Shown: positions 26,250-36,846, counted from the first letter of the stretch. The stretch: DNA of 44,964 nucleotides from Oscillatoriales cyanobacterium USR001 (GCA_001698425.1 MBRE01000041.1:167888-212851), one strand, 5' to 3'. Numbers and translations: made by a program. Notes: generated by a model not told the origin, from the sequence alone.

Positions 26250-26460
26250 TCTTAATCATTCTCAAGGAATAGAGAAAATTGCTTGGCTCTGGGTTAAATG
26301 ACCCTTAATTATAAAATTCTCCTATTTATCCCAAAATAGGAGATGATTCTTCTATGGTTGAACTATAATGGACTAAGTAAAATATTAATCAAATATGTGG
26401 GTAAACCCTGAGTGCATAGGGTGCAACAATCTACTTGAATTCGCCAATAAATCGCACTTT

Positions 26461-27537
<1,077 letters not shown>

Positions 27538-27560
27538 TTTCTTAATACTTAGTTGGGGAT

Positions 27561-27594
27561 AAAAAAGAGTCAGAATTTTTTCTGACTCTTTTTT
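27561..27594 (+). terminator. Strong intrinsic terminator of hetR
   Basis: A perfect 14-bp stem, AAAAAAGAGTCAGA (27561-27574) with TCTGACTCTTTTTT (27581-27594), around a 6-base loop, ending in a T run. It lies 23 bases past the hetR stop. Confidence 0.9.
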
Positions 27595-27706
27595 GGTAAG
27601 GTAATTGTTAATTGACAGGACTGATTTCACTTTAGACTGGAGTGTCAACCTCCTATGTCAATTCTCAGCTATTATATGTTCTGAAGCTTTCTTTAATCTG
27701 AGAACC

Positions 27707-28051
27707 ATGCTGCTTAAATCCACCACCCGGCATATTCGCATCTACACCGCTACCCTCGAAAACACGGAATTCGTACCCAGCGAAGACTCTCTCACCCTCG
27801 ATATCGATCCAGATAATGAACTTAACTGGAATACCGAAAGCATCAATCAGATTTATCGCAAATTTGATGATCTCGTAGAAAGCTATAACGGTGAAGACTT
27901 AACCGAATATAACCTGCGGCGGATCGGTTCCGAATTAGAACATTTAGTGCGATCGCTCCTTCAACAAGGCAAAATCAGCTATAACCTCAATAGCCGAGTC
28001 CTCAACTACAGCATGGGATTACCCCAAGTTGACTCCCAGATCAGCGTCTAG
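27707..28051 (+). CDS. ndhM: NAD(P)H-quinone oxidoreductase subunit M
   Basis: A 114-residue NdhM, a cyanobacterial/chloroplast-specific subunit on the cytoplasmic arm of the NDH-1 complex. It starts MLLKSTTRHIRIYTA and ends with the invariant GKISYNLNSRVLNYSMGLPQV. The frame is open to 27605, but the extra 34 residues are unlike the family. Convergent with the next gene, 4 bases apart. Confidence 0.93.
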   Translation: MLLKSTTRHIRIYTATLENTEFVPSEDSLTLDIDPDNELNWNTESINQIYRKFDDLVESYNGEDLTEYNLRRIGSELEHLVRSLLQQGKISYNLNSRVLNYSMGLPQVDSQISV

Positions 28052-28055
28052 TAGA

Positions 28056-28463
28056 TCATGCCGGAAAATTAATTGCAGATGTCGCCGCCTCCCCTGTCTC
28101 CGGCGGGGGAGGCGTAAAATTATCATCAATTTCTGATAAATCTTTCTCCGGGCTAAAATCATGCAAGCCGCTACCGCATTCATCCTTTTCCCCAGAACTT
28201 TGAGTTTGATGGCGATGTAAAAAATGCTTCATTGCTACCTTACGGTTAGCCATAAAGCGACCCCAAGAACCAGGAAAAAACTGATCTAAGGTTTCCACGA
28301 TCGCCCAAACCTCAAGATTCATCATCTTATAATACAAACCATGAGAATGCTGAAGCGTAGTCAGTAATTCATCAACCTCTACACTGGGGAGAAAATTTGG
28401 ATCGGGTAGCTTTTTGGATGAAGGGCTGGAGTCGGTAATAGGCATAGATAGTACCTTTTTCAA
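28056..28463 (-). CDS. Conserved hypothetical protein next to ndhM
   Basis: A 135-residue protein I do not recognise. The conserved-looking core is VEVDELLTTLQHSHGLYYKMMNLEVWAIVETLDQFFPGSWGRFM; the C-terminal 45 residues are acidic and proline-rich and likely disordered. No membrane segment. Convergent with ndhM, so both must share the short end region. Function unknown. Confidence 0.55.
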   Translation of the reverse strand: MKKVLSMPITDSSPSSKKLPDPNFLPSVEVDELLTTLQHSHGLYYKMMNLEVWAIVETLDQFFPGSWGRFMANRKVAMKHFLHRHQTQSSGEKDECGSGLHDFSPEKDLSEIDDNFTPPPPETGEAATSAINFPA

Positions 28464-28847
28464 TCCCTATTTCATTCGATAGAGTATATTAGTTTCGTTT
28501 CAATAGACAATTTAGAGTGGAACAGATGATTCCCACTCTCGCGATTCCCGTTAAATCATGGTATTTTTCGATTTCCGTAGATGCGATCGCGACTAAGCCA
28601 AGCTTTTTAATTATTTATACTCGCTAGGTCTTAATTCCCTGTATTTTAAATCATACCCAGTCCGTGCCAAAATTTATCAAGCAGGCGATCGCCATAGCAA
28701 CAGTACGGGAAAAAGAGCAGAATTTGACTAAAATAGTTCAGTTGGGCACTTTCAATCTTAATGTTGTCTGATTGAGCGTGTCAAGCTGGCGCAAAAAGCC
28801 TTTTTAGATAAGATTGAGTAATTTATTTGATTATGTAGCTACCCCCT
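28464..28847. other. Intergenic region without visible gene
   Basis: 384 bases between two divergent genes. It has two HIP1-like sites and AT-rich promoter-like text, but no small ORF, palindrome or repeat array that I can support. Confidence 0.4.
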
Positions 28848-31130
28848 ATGCAAAATGCTCTACCAAAACACTACCTGTGGGCTGTGGGTGAAGGAATTAA
28901 AGCTTGTCGGCAAGGAGATATGATAGCGGGTCGCTACTTGCTCAAACGCGACCGAATTTTGATCGATACTCAACCGGAAAAGTTGCCGGAAATGCCGGAA
29001 GATATTCCGGTGTTTGTCACGGCTTATCTGAGGCTGTTTCCCCATCGGCTGCACATACCTGAAGTCTATGGAGTGATTTCGCGCAATGTGAGTAAACTTG
29101 GCTCGGATATCTGGTTACTGGAAAACAGCCCTCTATCCAGAAACGGGGAAGCCTTAATGTTAGAATTGGCAAGTGCCTGGCCAAATGCTACACCCATGCG
29201 CCAACTCAATTGGTTATGGCAAATAGCCCAACTCTGGCAACCCTGTAGCTCTTTGGGAGTTGCTTCTACTCTGCTCAATCCTCACTTGCTGCGAGTCGAA
29301 GGTCCGTTAGTGCGGGTTTTAGAATTGCAGCCGGATCAAAAAGCCCCAAGTCTTGCCCAGTTGGGTCAATTATGGCAGCAATGGGCGGGGAAATCTCATC
29401 GGCCGATCGCGAATTTTTTACAGCAACTAAGTCGGCAAATGACGAGCGGCCAACTGCAAACGGCCGAACAATTAATTAGTCAATTAGATCAAGCTTTAGT
29501 AATATGTGGGCGAGAGCTTCAACGGACAATTCACATCGCTACTGGGACTCACACTGGACCGACTCGCTCTCACAATGAGGACTCTTGCTATCCTCCTGGT
29601 GATACTGCGATCGCGGTATCCCCAGGACCGGAGGCCTGCGCTATAGTTTGTGACGGAATTGGCGGACAAGATGGCGGCGAAGTGGCATCTTTACTCGCTG
29701 TTTCGACACTTCGCGATCGCGTTAAACAAATACTACAGCCTCCGATCCCCGATCAATTTAGTCTCACGACCAAATTAGAACGCTCCGCCTGTCTTGCTAA
29801 CGATGCGATCGCTGGGCGCAACGACACCGAACGTCGCCAGCATCGCCAGCGTATGGGCACTACTCTGGTTATGGCGATCGCTCATCTTCACGAACTCTAC
29901 ATCACCCACGTTGGCGACAGCCGCGCCTACTGGATTACCCGCCACAGTTGTCGCCAAATTACCCTTGACGATGACGTAGCCTGTCGCGAAGTCCGGCTCG
30001 GTTACGCCCTCTACCGCGACGCTTTGCAACAAGTAGCTGCTGGAGCCCTCGTCCAAGCTTTAGGTATCACTTCTTCAGCTACTCTGCACCCAACTGTACA
30101 ACGTTTTCCCCTAGATGAAGACTGCATTTTTCTCCTATGTTCCGATGGTTTAAGCGATAAAGATCGGATTGAAGAATATTGGGAAACAGAAATTCTCCCC
30201 ATTTTAGATGGCGCTACCAATGTTGCTAATGCGAAGGATCGATTAATTGAAATTGCCAATACCAGAAATGGTCACGATAATGTAACTGTCGCCCTTCTCT
30301 ACTGTCAAGTCACCCCAAAAGCTGAGGGAAATACTCTTACAGAAATATCAATTCCACCCTTAGATGTTGCTTCTTATTATACTCACGAAAATGATGATAC
30401 AGTTCCTAATCTTAGCATCCAAAATGCAGGTGCGGATTCCACGATCAGAACCCAGTATTTCCCTCGTCCTCAAACTCCAAGCCCAGTACCTTATTTAGTA
30501 GGTATTTTCTTGCTTTTGCTTTTAGGGGGATTGCCTTTAATTTATAGTTTTAATCCTCAATTTAAGCGGGTTGTCGATCGCTGGTTTCGAGAAATCTTAG
30601 GAGATAAACCAGTCACTGAAGAAGTTATTCCGCCATCGCCAAATCCAACTAATCCTGATGCTAAAAATCCTGATGCTAAAAATCCTGATGCTAAAAATCC
30701 TGATGCTACAACATCGTTTGAAATAGGAAACTTGATTAAAGTGATTGCCGATACTGAAGACAGTGGCAAAGGGTTAGAATTAATGAATGTTTTGAATAAA
30801 GCAGAGATTAAAGGTCAAGTAGTGAATGATAGTATTTTGCGGGTGATGGAAACTAAAACTATTGAGCAGGAAACTTGGGTGAAGGTAAAAATTTGCTCTA
30901 TTCCTAGCTCTAGTAGCTCTAAGAAACCCCAGGAAAATATTAAAAATTCATCCACGTCTTCTCAAGGTTCTATTAAGAAATCGACCTTGCAAAATCAAGG
31001 AAATTCTCAGGCTGAAGCATTTAATCTGTCAATGGGACAAACAGGCTTTATTAAAGCATCGAAGCTAAAATCTCGAATTGAAACTAATCCAATTTTGAGT
31101 GCAGAGGAAAAAACCAGATGTAAAAATTAA
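28848..31130 (+). CDS. PP2C-family protein phosphatase with membrane segment
   Basis: A 760-residue protein. Residues 1-225 are an unnamed N-terminal domain with a forkhead/kinase-like feel but no catalytic motifs. The PP2C phosphatase follows: RSHNEDSCYP, then VCDGIGGQDGGEVAS, THVGDSRAYW (about 352-360), LCSDGLSD (about 430) and GHDNVTVALL (about 475), giving all metal-binding Asp residues. A membrane segment (about 546-566, YLVGIFLLLLLGGLPLIYS) leads to an outside tail with NPDAK repeated four times in a 15-bp DNA unit. A serine/threonine phosphatase; substrate unknown. Confidence 0.85.
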   Translation: MQNALPKHYLWAVGEGIKACRQGDMIAGRYLLKRDRILIDTQPEKLPEMPEDIPVFVTAYLRLFPHRLHIPEVYGVISRNVSKLGSDIWLLENSPLSRNGEALMLELASAWPNATPMRQLNWLWQIAQLWQPCSSLGVASTLLNPHLLRVEGPLVRVLELQPDQKAPSLAQLGQLWQQWAGKSHRPIANFLQQLSRQMTSGQLQTAEQLISQLDQALVICGRELQRTIHIATGTHTGPTRSHNEDSCYPPGDTAIAVSPGPEACAIVCDGIGGQDGGEVASLLAVSTLRDRVKQILQPPIPDQFSLTTKLERSACLANDAIAGRNDTERRQHRQRMGTTLVMAIAHLHELYITHVGDSRAYWITRHSCRQITLDDDVACREVRLGYALYRDALQQVAAGALVQALGITSSATLHPTVQRFPLDEDCIFLLCSDGLSDKDRIEEYWETEILPILDGATNVANAKDRLIEIANTRNGHDNVTVALLYCQVTPKAEGNTLTEISIPPLDVASYYTHENDDTVPNLSIQNAGADSTIRTQYFPRPQTPSPVPYLVGIFLLLLLGGLPLIYSFNPQFKRVVDRWFREILGDKPVTEEVIPPSPNPTNPDAKNPDAKNPDAKNPDATTSFEIGNLIKVIADTEDSGKGLELMNVLNKAEIKGQVVNDSILRVMETKTIEQETWVKVKICSIPSSSSSKKPQENIKNSSTSSQGSIKKSTLQNQGNSQAEAFNLSMGQTGFIKASKLKSRIETNPILSAEEKTRCKN
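30647..30709. repeat. 15-bp in-frame repeat coding NPDAK
   Basis: The unit AATCCTGATGCTAAA is repeated nearly four times in the phosphatase gene just after its membrane segment. It can expand or contract without breaking the frame. Confidence 0.85.
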
Positions 31131-31182
31131 CGATTAACGGTTAACTGTTAACTGTTAACCGTTAACCGTTAACTGTTAACAA
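31127..31182. repeat. GTTAACTGTTAACCG heptamer array
   Basis: Units GTTAACT, GTTAACC and variants fill the gap between two convergent genes. GTTAAC is itself palindromic, so the array could fold on either strand as a terminator. Confidence 0.85.
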
Positions 31183-31875
31183 TTAGGGAATTTTGCCGGA
31201 AATTTCAGCGAGTTTAGTCACCATTTGATTAACAGATTTTTCAATGGCGGCACTCAACAGAGCCTCATCATTATTGCCTTCGCTGGAATTACCGCTAATG
31301 CCTCTGACGGAGATGCTAGTGCTACCTTGATCTGCTTCTCCTACGGCTTTGGCGGCTGCGAGAATATCGCCGGTGCTGGTGCTGATTAGTCGTACATCAA
31401 TTTGGACGATCGCTTTGGTTTTAGAAGAGCTTCCACCTACTCCCAAAAATCCGCCGCCACCGCCGGATTGTTTGCTGATGTCAAAGCGGGTGATAGTGCC
31501 AATGAGTACGGCATCTACTTTTAACTCTTTGCCAATTTCGACTGCTGTGGCGACATCAATGGAGCCCGATCGGTTTTGTTGTCTGAGAGTTTGCTCTAGT
31601 TTGCTGCGATCGACTACTGTGTAAGTGCCATTATTTACCAGTTCGTTAATTAGCATTTCGCTAATGCCTTTGGCTGCTCCTACGCCTCTGTAGGAGTTGT
31701 AATAGTTATTGGTAGTTCCGTAATCAAAGTCCATGACTACGAGGCGTTTTTTCTGGCCAGCTTGAGCTACTCTGATGGATGGTTCGCTGGCGGCGGGTGT
31801 GAGGGTTGCTGGTAGGGATGCAGCGGTTAGCAGTAGTGCGGCGATGGAAATTCGCAGAAACCGCTGTAAATGCAA
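31183..31875 (-). CDS. CsgG/HfaB-like exported protein
   Basis: A 230-residue protein with a signal peptide (ISIAALLLTAASLPATLTPAAS). The CsgG-like core includes KRLVVMDFDYGTT, then GISEMLINELVNNGTYTVVDRSKLEQTL, EIGKELKVDAVLIGTITRFD and VQIDVRLISTSTGDIL. CsgG relatives are envelope proteins, the E. coli one being the curli export pore. There is no obvious lipobox cysteine, so lipoprotein status is not supported. A TTG is the best start. Confidence 0.75.
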   Translation of the reverse strand: MHLQRFLRISIAALLLTAASLPATLTPAASEPSIRVAQAGQKKRLVVMDFDYGTTNNYYNSYRGVGAAKGISEMLINELVNNGTYTVVDRSKLEQTLRQQNRSGSIDVATAVEIGKELKVDAVLIGTITRFDISKQSGGGGGFLGVGGSSSKTKAIVQIDVRLISTSTGDILAAAKAVGEADQGSTSISVRGISGNSSEGNNDEALLSAAIEKSVNQMVTKLAEISGKIP

Positions 31876-31963
31876 TATTCAGCCTGCTGCCAACCCCTGG
31901 AGGATGATATAGATACAGTAGGATATTATAAGATGGGCTACTAATAGGTAAAAGTCTTAATTT

Positions 31964-32569
31964 ATGAATATGAAACGTAAACCTAAATCTGTTAATACCA
32001 GTTTCGGCGCTGATGAACTTTGGGATGAGCGGTTATCGGACTCTCCGACATCCCGTAATCCTGGTTCCCGGCGTTCTGTTTCTGGGGCTAAATCTCTTGT
32101 GAGTTATACATCTTTAGGAATTTTAGCTGCTGTTTTTATCCTGGGAATTGGCATTGGTATTGCTTTTAGTTCAACTGCTACAATTAGCCCGCAAAATGTG
32201 GCTTCCCGGGAATTTATCGATCAAAGTGCTCCTAATGCTGAACTTTGCGTTCAGTTTGGGGCTAGTGCTATGGTTACGGATATGCGGGTTTATGTTACGC
32301 TTAATCCTTTTAATGTCTATGTTTCTCAGCCGGTGATGACTCCAGGATGCGTGCTAAGAAGTAATAACTGGGCAATTTTGGAACAAAGAAGGCTGGTAAC
32401 TTCAGACCAAGTGCGGGAATGTAAGAACCGGATGAATACTTTTGGTTTTACTGGTACTTTGGAGGGTAAGCCTGATATTAATTGTATTTACCAAAATGAT
32501 GGTGCGAAAAATCTATTCCTGAATCAACCGGGGGCTGTTGGACCTGGACCTGATACGGATAAGTTTTAA
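31964..32569 (+). CDS. DUF3172 membrane protein
   Basis: A 201-residue cyanobacterial protein. The N-terminal cytoplasmic region is polar and basic. One membrane segment follows (SLGILAAVFILGIGIGIAFSS, about 50-70), and then a conserved external domain with LCVQFGASAMVTDMRVYVTLNPFNVYVSQP and PGCVLRSNNWAIL. Matches DUF3172. Three or four cysteines outside the membrane could form disulfides. Function unknown. Its terminator is the hairpin at 32584. Confidence 0.8.
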   Translation: MNMKRKPKSVNTSFGADELWDERLSDSPTSRNPGSRRSVSGAKSLVSYTSLGILAAVFILGIGIGIAFSSTATISPQNVASREFIDQSAPNAELCVQFGASAMVTDMRVYVTLNPFNVYVSQPVMTPGCVLRSNNWAILEQRRLVTSDQVRECKNRMNTFGFTGTLEGKPDINCIYQNDGAKNLFLNQPGAVGPGPDTDKF

Positions 32570-32583
32570 ATAGGGTAATTAAA

Positions 32584-32625
32584 ATGAGTGCAGATTTTAT
32601 GAATCAATCACAAATCTGCACTCAT
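32584..32625 (+). terminator. Strong intrinsic terminator of DUF3172 gene
   Basis: A perfect 14-bp stem, ATGAGTGCAGATTT (32584-32597) with AAATCTGCACTCAT (32612-32625), followed by TTATTTTTT. Confidence 0.9.
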
Positions 32626-32683
32626 TTATTTTTTGATAGGACTTGTACCAATTCTTAAAGCATCGAGGAATTGGTATTACGCA

Positions 32684-32753
32684 AAAAACCCGGTTTCTGA
32701 CCAAAATCATCGCTTTTTTCGAGAAATATTGATACAGAAACCGGGTTTTTGAC
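32684..32753. repeat. AAACCGGG family palindrome, copy 2
   Basis: Ends AAAACCCGGTTTCTG and CAGAAACCGGGTTTTT are inverted around about 40 bases that include TCGAGAAATATTGAT. It lies upstream of tRNA-Glu in the reverse orientation and may terminate that transcript. Confidence 0.75.
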
Positions 32754-32789
32754 TCCCCGTGCGTAAGTCCTGTTTGATTAACTTTTTGA

Positions 32790-32862
32790 TACCCCCAGGG
32801 GAATTCGAATCCCCGTCGCATCCGTGAAAGGGATGTGTCCTAGGCCTCTAGACGATGGGGGC
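32790..32862 (-). tRNA. tRNA-Glu (anticodon UUC)
   Basis: Read on the minus strand it begins GCCCCCATCGTCTAGAGG, has the anticodon loop CCTTTCAC (anticodon TTC) and the T-arm GGGGATTCGAATCCCC, and closes with TGGGGGT and discriminator A. All four arms pair, with one G-U at the acceptor end. CCA is not encoded. 73 nt. Confidence 0.95.
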
Positions 32863-32932
32863 GTGTGTTTCACACCTTTATTAACTTAACGTATCTTTCT
32901 GAGTTTGTCAACTACTTTGGCAAAATATTTTT

Positions 32933-33979
32933 TTATTGGTTCCAAGGTTGTTGGCAGTAGGCTTTGAGGATGCGGGTGCAGTTGGCGATCGCGCCTAAAT
33001 GGGCTATTTCAAAGCCGTGAGTGTTTTGGGTGGGGAAGGCGAGGCAAGCAGCCCGGGCTACGTGACCAAATTTCATGGCGATGGAGGCATCGCTACCAAA
33101 TCCGGCGATCGCGGCTAACTGGACTTTTACACCGGCAGATGTGGCGGCTTGGCGCAATTCTTTATTTAAACCTTCATCATAAATCCCGTAGCCGTCTTGA
33201 GAAAGTAAAACGGGTTTTTCGCCGTCTTCAATGGGATATTCTGGGGCTAAGGGACAAATTTCTAAGGCAATTAAGGCATCTAATTCTTGTCTTTGAGTGA
33301 AATATAATGCTCCGATCGCGCCGATTTCTTCTTTGGTTGAGGCAACTAGATAAACATTAACTGGTGGTTGTTGTAAGGATTCAGCTAAGTCGAGTAAAAT
33401 CGCTATTGAAGCTTTGTTATCTAAGGTATAACTGGCAATATGATTTTTTAATCTAATTGGATGTTTGCGATGTTTTCCTATTACCATGCGGGTTCCTGGT
33501 CGAATGCCAGCGGCTTCTAATTCTTCTTGAGTACATTTAGTTTCAATCCAAGCATTTTCCCATTTTAAAGCAGTATCTTCTTGGTGAGATTTTTGTGGTG
33601 ATTCGTGGGAAACATGGCGGGAGCCAAAGCTAAGAATGCCGCTAATTGTTTGATTGTCTCCTAATAAATCAATTACGCCTTCACCGTAAACCCAAGGGAA
33701 TGCGCCGCCAAGTTTACGAACTTCGACGCGGCCATTTGAGGCGACGGTTTTGACGATCGCGCCGATTTCGTCTTTGTGGGCAGTAATGGCGATCGAATGT
33801 TGAGTATCGCGGCCGGGAATTAGGGCGATCGCATTTCCGGCACTATCTAGCCAGGCTTTTACGCCAATGCAGGCAAATCTATCTAACAACCAGCGATCGA
33901 TTTCTGATTCTGCACCGCTGGGGGAGTGCTGCATAACTAATTCTTGAATTGTCGCAAACAGGCGATCGTATTCTTCCAT
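32933..33979 (-). CDS. M42 family metallopeptidase
   Basis: A 348-residue co-catalytic metallopeptidase (glutamyl aminopeptidase/FrvX type). Metal ligands and catalytic residues are visible: ITAHKDEIGAIV (His and Asp), YTLDNKASIA (Asp), STKEEIGAIG (catalytic Glu pair), ALEICPLAPE and NTHGFEIAHL. It is an aminopeptidase in the cytoplasm, probably a large oligomer. Single gene, divergent from nagB with 77 bases between. Confidence 0.88.
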   Translation of the reverse strand: MEEYDRLFATIQELVMQHSPSGAESEIDRWLLDRFACIGVKAWLDSAGNAIALIPGRDTQHSIAITAHKDEIGAIVKTVASNGRVEVRKLGGAFPWVYGEGVIDLLGDNQTISGILSFGSRHVSHESPQKSHQEDTALKWENAWIETKCTQEELEAAGIRPGTRMVIGKHRKHPIRLKNHIASYTLDNKASIAILLDLAESLQQPPVNVYLVASTKEEIGAIGALYFTQRQELDALIALEICPLAPEYPIEDGEKPVLLSQDGYGIYDEGLNKELRQAATSAGVKVQLAAIAGFGSDASIAMKFGHVARAACLAFPTQNTHGFEIAHLGAIANCTRILKAYCQQPWNQ

Positions 33980-34056
33980 TTTTATTATCTCCTATTAATA
34001 TCAAGATTAAACTAATCTGGTATAATCAAATGATATTTTAATTTAGCATTAAACAA

Positions 34057-34827
34057 GTGACTACACCTAACAAAATTTTCTCCGTAGATGCGCTATCAGT
34101 CCGAGTCTTGGAAAATGCCGCAGAATTAGCGCGCGATGGGGCGCAATTTGCTCACACTTATTTACAGGAAACTATTGCTGAAAAAGACAGGGCTGTAGTA
34201 ATTTTAGCAACGGGACAATCGCAGATTAAATTTTTAGATGAGTTAATTGCTTTGGGTGGGATAGATTGGTCTAAAATTACTTTTTTTCATCTCGATGAAT
34301 ATTTAGGAATTGCGGCTAATCACGCTGCTAGTTTTCGTCATTATATGCGCGAGAAGGTAGAAAATAGGGTGCATCCTGGCGTGTTTCACTATATCGAAGG
34401 AGATGCGGCGCAACCAATTGAGGAATGCGATCGCTATAGTCAACTTTTGCAGGCACAACCGATTGATTTATGTTGTCTTGGTTTGGGAGAAAATGGGCAT
34501 TTAGCTTTTAACGATCCTTCGGTGGCTGATTTTCGCGATCGTCACATTGTTAAATTAGTTAAACTAGAGTTAGCTACTCGCCAACAACAAGTAAATCAAG
34601 GTCTTTTTTCCCATTTAGAAGCAGTACCGCAGTATGCTTTTACTGTTACTTTACCATTACTTAGTAAGGCTAGAAAAATTATCTGTCTTGCGCCGGAAAA
34701 ACGTAAGGCGGCGGCAGTGAAAGCAATGCTTTTAGGGTCTATTACTCCCACGCTTCCGGCTTCATTTTTGCGGATGCAAACTCAAGCTACTTTATTCTTA
34801 GATAAAGATGCGGCTAGTAGTCTTTAA
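34057..34827 (+). CDS. nagB: Glucosamine-6-phosphate deaminase
   Basis: A 256-residue enzyme turning glucosamine-6-phosphate into fructose-6-phosphate and ammonia. Substrate loop ILATGQSQIKFLDEL, then FFHLDEYLGI (catalytic acid region), LCCLGLGENGHLAFNDP and the C-terminal LAPEKRKAAAVKAMLLG are typical. The usual ATGxTP is ATGQSQ here, a change seen in divergent members. Begins with GTG. The sugar-phosphate isomerase 6-phosphogluconolactonase is a relative but lacks these exact loops. Confidence 0.82.
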   Translation: MTTPNKIFSVDALSVRVLENAAELARDGAQFAHTYLQETIAEKDRAVVILATGQSQIKFLDELIALGGIDWSKITFFHLDEYLGIAANHAASFRHYMREKVENRVHPGVFHYIEGDAAQPIEECDRYSQLLQAQPIDLCCLGLGENGHLAFNDPSVADFRDRHIVKLVKLELATRQQQVNQGLFSHLEAVPQYAFTVTLPLLSKARKIICLAPEKRKAAAVKAMLLGSITPTLPASFLRMQTQATLFLDKDAASSL

Positions 34828-34880
34828 GGGGAGTTAATTCCAATGTTATTGGGTTTCCACTGAACTGATTTCACCTCCAT

Positions 34881-36356
34881 CTATTTCTCTGCCGATTTCA
34901 AGACTTCAAAACTGAGGCGAATTTCCAAGCGTTTTTTCTCTTCTAATATTTCTTGAATTGTCACAATCTGAATTTTATCACAACTTTGACTCATATATCT
35001 ACTTTGATAAATTCCCGCTGTCTTAGCTGTTTTAATCATTTCTTTGGTAGGTTCTTTTAAGGTAATAAAAATACCAATAGCTGCTTGTTCGAGGGTAATA
35101 GTTCCTTGCAAGTCGCGGATGTCTCCGGCTTTCACATTCCCGGACTTAACTTGCAGAATAATCTTTTCAGGTTCATCTTTATCACCCTGAAAGTAAACAA
35201 TACCATCTATGCCCCGATCGGCACCTTTTTTGGCGTTAATAGTTGCCCGATTATTAGTGTAGGTAAGCACGGTCCATTTTTCAAATTCTTTGCGCGTGCG
35301 ATCGTCTTTTTTATTAGCCAGGGTAATTACAGATTCCATATCTTCAGGAATACCATTTAATTTAATTTCGTCAATTATACTTTTACCAAAAGCATTTTCA
35401 AGGCGTTTAAGAGTTAAACTAATACTTTGATAAGTAAGATCGATACTAATCCAATAACGGTTAAGGTGCTGAGATACAGCAACGGTAGTACCACCACCGC
35501 AGTAAGCATCTAAAACTATATCACCTTCATTGCTACTAACTTTGATAATCCGTTCTAACAATGCTTCCGGTTTTTGTGTAGGATAGCCAAGACGTTCCCG
35601 ATCGTCTCGATTTAGTGTTTCAATATCAATCCAGTAATCTTCAGCGATTTTGCCTTCATCTAAATAGTATCTATAAACTTTTTGAGTTTTTTTATCCATC
35701 TTTTCTTGATACTGTCTTCCGTCTGAGTCTATCCCTACTTTCATGTGAGAATTAGCTTTTCTAGGAATAGCAGCAGCTTGTTGATTAAAAGTATGTGTAT
35801 CCCTGTTGCTTTTGGTATAAAATAAAATTACATCATGCTTTTTACCAAACTTATTTTTACTTTTGCCACCTATTGAGTAACACCAGATAATTTCATTCTG
35901 AAAGTCTCCCTCTTGAGTACAAAAAATTGCATCTAAAATTAACTTTAAATAATGGCTGGCTGTGGGGTCACAATGTAGATAAAAGCTACCAGTAGGCTTT
36001 AAGACTCTATGAATCTCGACTACTCGTAAGGTGATATGAATTAAATATGCTAATAAACTGCCTTTGCTTAAGACTTTAGTTAAACCTGCGATTAAATCAA
36101 TACTTTGTGATGTAAATTTACCTTGGTAATTTTCCAAGATTTCAGCTAAACCTTGATTAGCATAATCATCCCAGGTCCAAGTGTCGATAAAAGCTTGTGC
36201 TTGCGCTTGGTCTTCCTTGCCAATGTTGTTGTAAATTTGGTTATAATTCCGCTTCGAGTTAAAAGGCGGATCGATGTAGCATAAATCTACCGATTCATCT
36301 TTAATGTGTCTGCGTAAGACTTCGAGATTGTCACCGTAGAATAGTTGGTTTACCAT
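34881..36356 (-). CDS. DNA methyltransferase fused to Mrr-like nuclease
   Basis: A 491-residue fusion. Residues 1-325 form an amino-methyltransferase of the permuted type, with DPPF (29-32) first and the SAM motif DAYCGGGTT (283-291) later. It probably makes m6A or m4C. Residues 360-450 form an Mrr_cat-type nuclease with RGIDG (Asp384) and QVKSG (402-406), the PD-(D/E)xK core with Q in place of E, as is common in Mrr. Such a single polypeptide can be a type II-like restriction-modification enzyme. No specificity subunit is adjacent. Confidence 0.82.
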   Translation of the reverse strand: MVNQLFYGDNLEVLRRHIKDESVDLCYIDPPFNSKRNYNQIYNNIGKEDQAQAQAFIDTWTWDDYANQGLAEILENYQGKFTSQSIDLIAGLTKVLSKGSLLAYLIHITLRVVEIHRVLKPTGSFYLHCDPTASHYLKLILDAIFCTQEGDFQNEIIWCYSIGGKSKNKFGKKHDVILFYTKSNRDTHTFNQQAAAIPRKANSHMKVGIDSDGRQYQEKMDKKTQKVYRYYLDEGKIAEDYWIDIETLNRDDRERLGYPTQKPEALLERIIKVSSNEGDIVLDAYCGGGTTVAVSQHLNRYWISIDLTYQSISLTLKRLENAFGKSIIDEIKLNGIPEDMESVITLANKKDDRTRKEFEKWTVLTYTNNRATINAKKGADRGIDGIVYFQGDKDEPEKIILQVKSGNVKAGDIRDLQGTITLEQAAIGIFITLKEPTKEMIKTAKTAGIYQSRYMSQSCDKIQIVTIQEILEEKKRLEIRLSFEVLKSAEK

Positions 36357-36487
36357 TTTTGTCTATCTCTGGGTCATTAATTATGCTCTCAATAGTGAAG
36401 TCAGTACCATGTAATTTATTTTTACGAGGCGTAAGATTTCACTATGTCAAGCGGCTGTTGGAATAGGCAAATTGTACTTTTAGAAAG

Positions 36488-36507
36488 CGATCGCCTTTGC
36501 GCGATCG
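36488..36507 (-). terminator. HIP1-built hairpin after mazF-like gene
   Basis: CGATCGC (36488-36494) and GCGATCG (36501-36507) pair around a 6-base loop right after the stop of the toxin gene; on the minus strand TTTCT follows. A weak candidate. Confidence 0.4.
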
Positions 36508-36846
36508 TTAAGAAAGTTCTAATGTGTATTTCAGCGCTTGGTCTAAAAGTAAAAGGTAATCAGTAGAAAGACTCCCTAACAGATGCTGCAAACGCTCTCG
36601 ATCTATAACCACAATCTGATAGCACAGCGCTACCGAGTCTTGAGCTAAACCGCCAACTCCTGCGGGTATTATAATTGTTCCTGGCACTTGGGCGCGGCGC
36701 ACATTACTTGTTAGAGGAACTACTACTACAGTACGAGTAAAGTTTTCTAGATTGCCCCGTTGTACAATAATTACAGGTCGAATGCCCGCTTGTTCTGAAC
36801 CCCGACTCGGATTTAAGTCAGCCCGATAAATATCTCCCCGACTCAT
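36508..36846 (-). CDS. MazF/PemK-type mRNA interferase toxin
   Basis: A 112-residue PemK/MazF-fold endoribonuclease. The start MSRGDIYRADLNPSRGSEQAGIRPVIIVQ and the block TVVVVPLTSNVRRAQVPGTI are canonical (the conserved Arg in GIRPV and Thr-Ser in PLTSN). It shares the ATGA overlap with the upstream antitoxin gene. Cleaves mRNA when the antitoxin is degraded. Confidence 0.9.
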   Translation of the reverse strand: MSRGDIYRADLNPSRGSEQAGIRPVIIVQRGNLENFTRTVVVVPLTSNVRRAQVPGTIIIPAGVGGLAQDSVALCYQIVVIDRERLQHLLGSLSTDYLLLLDQALKYTLELS

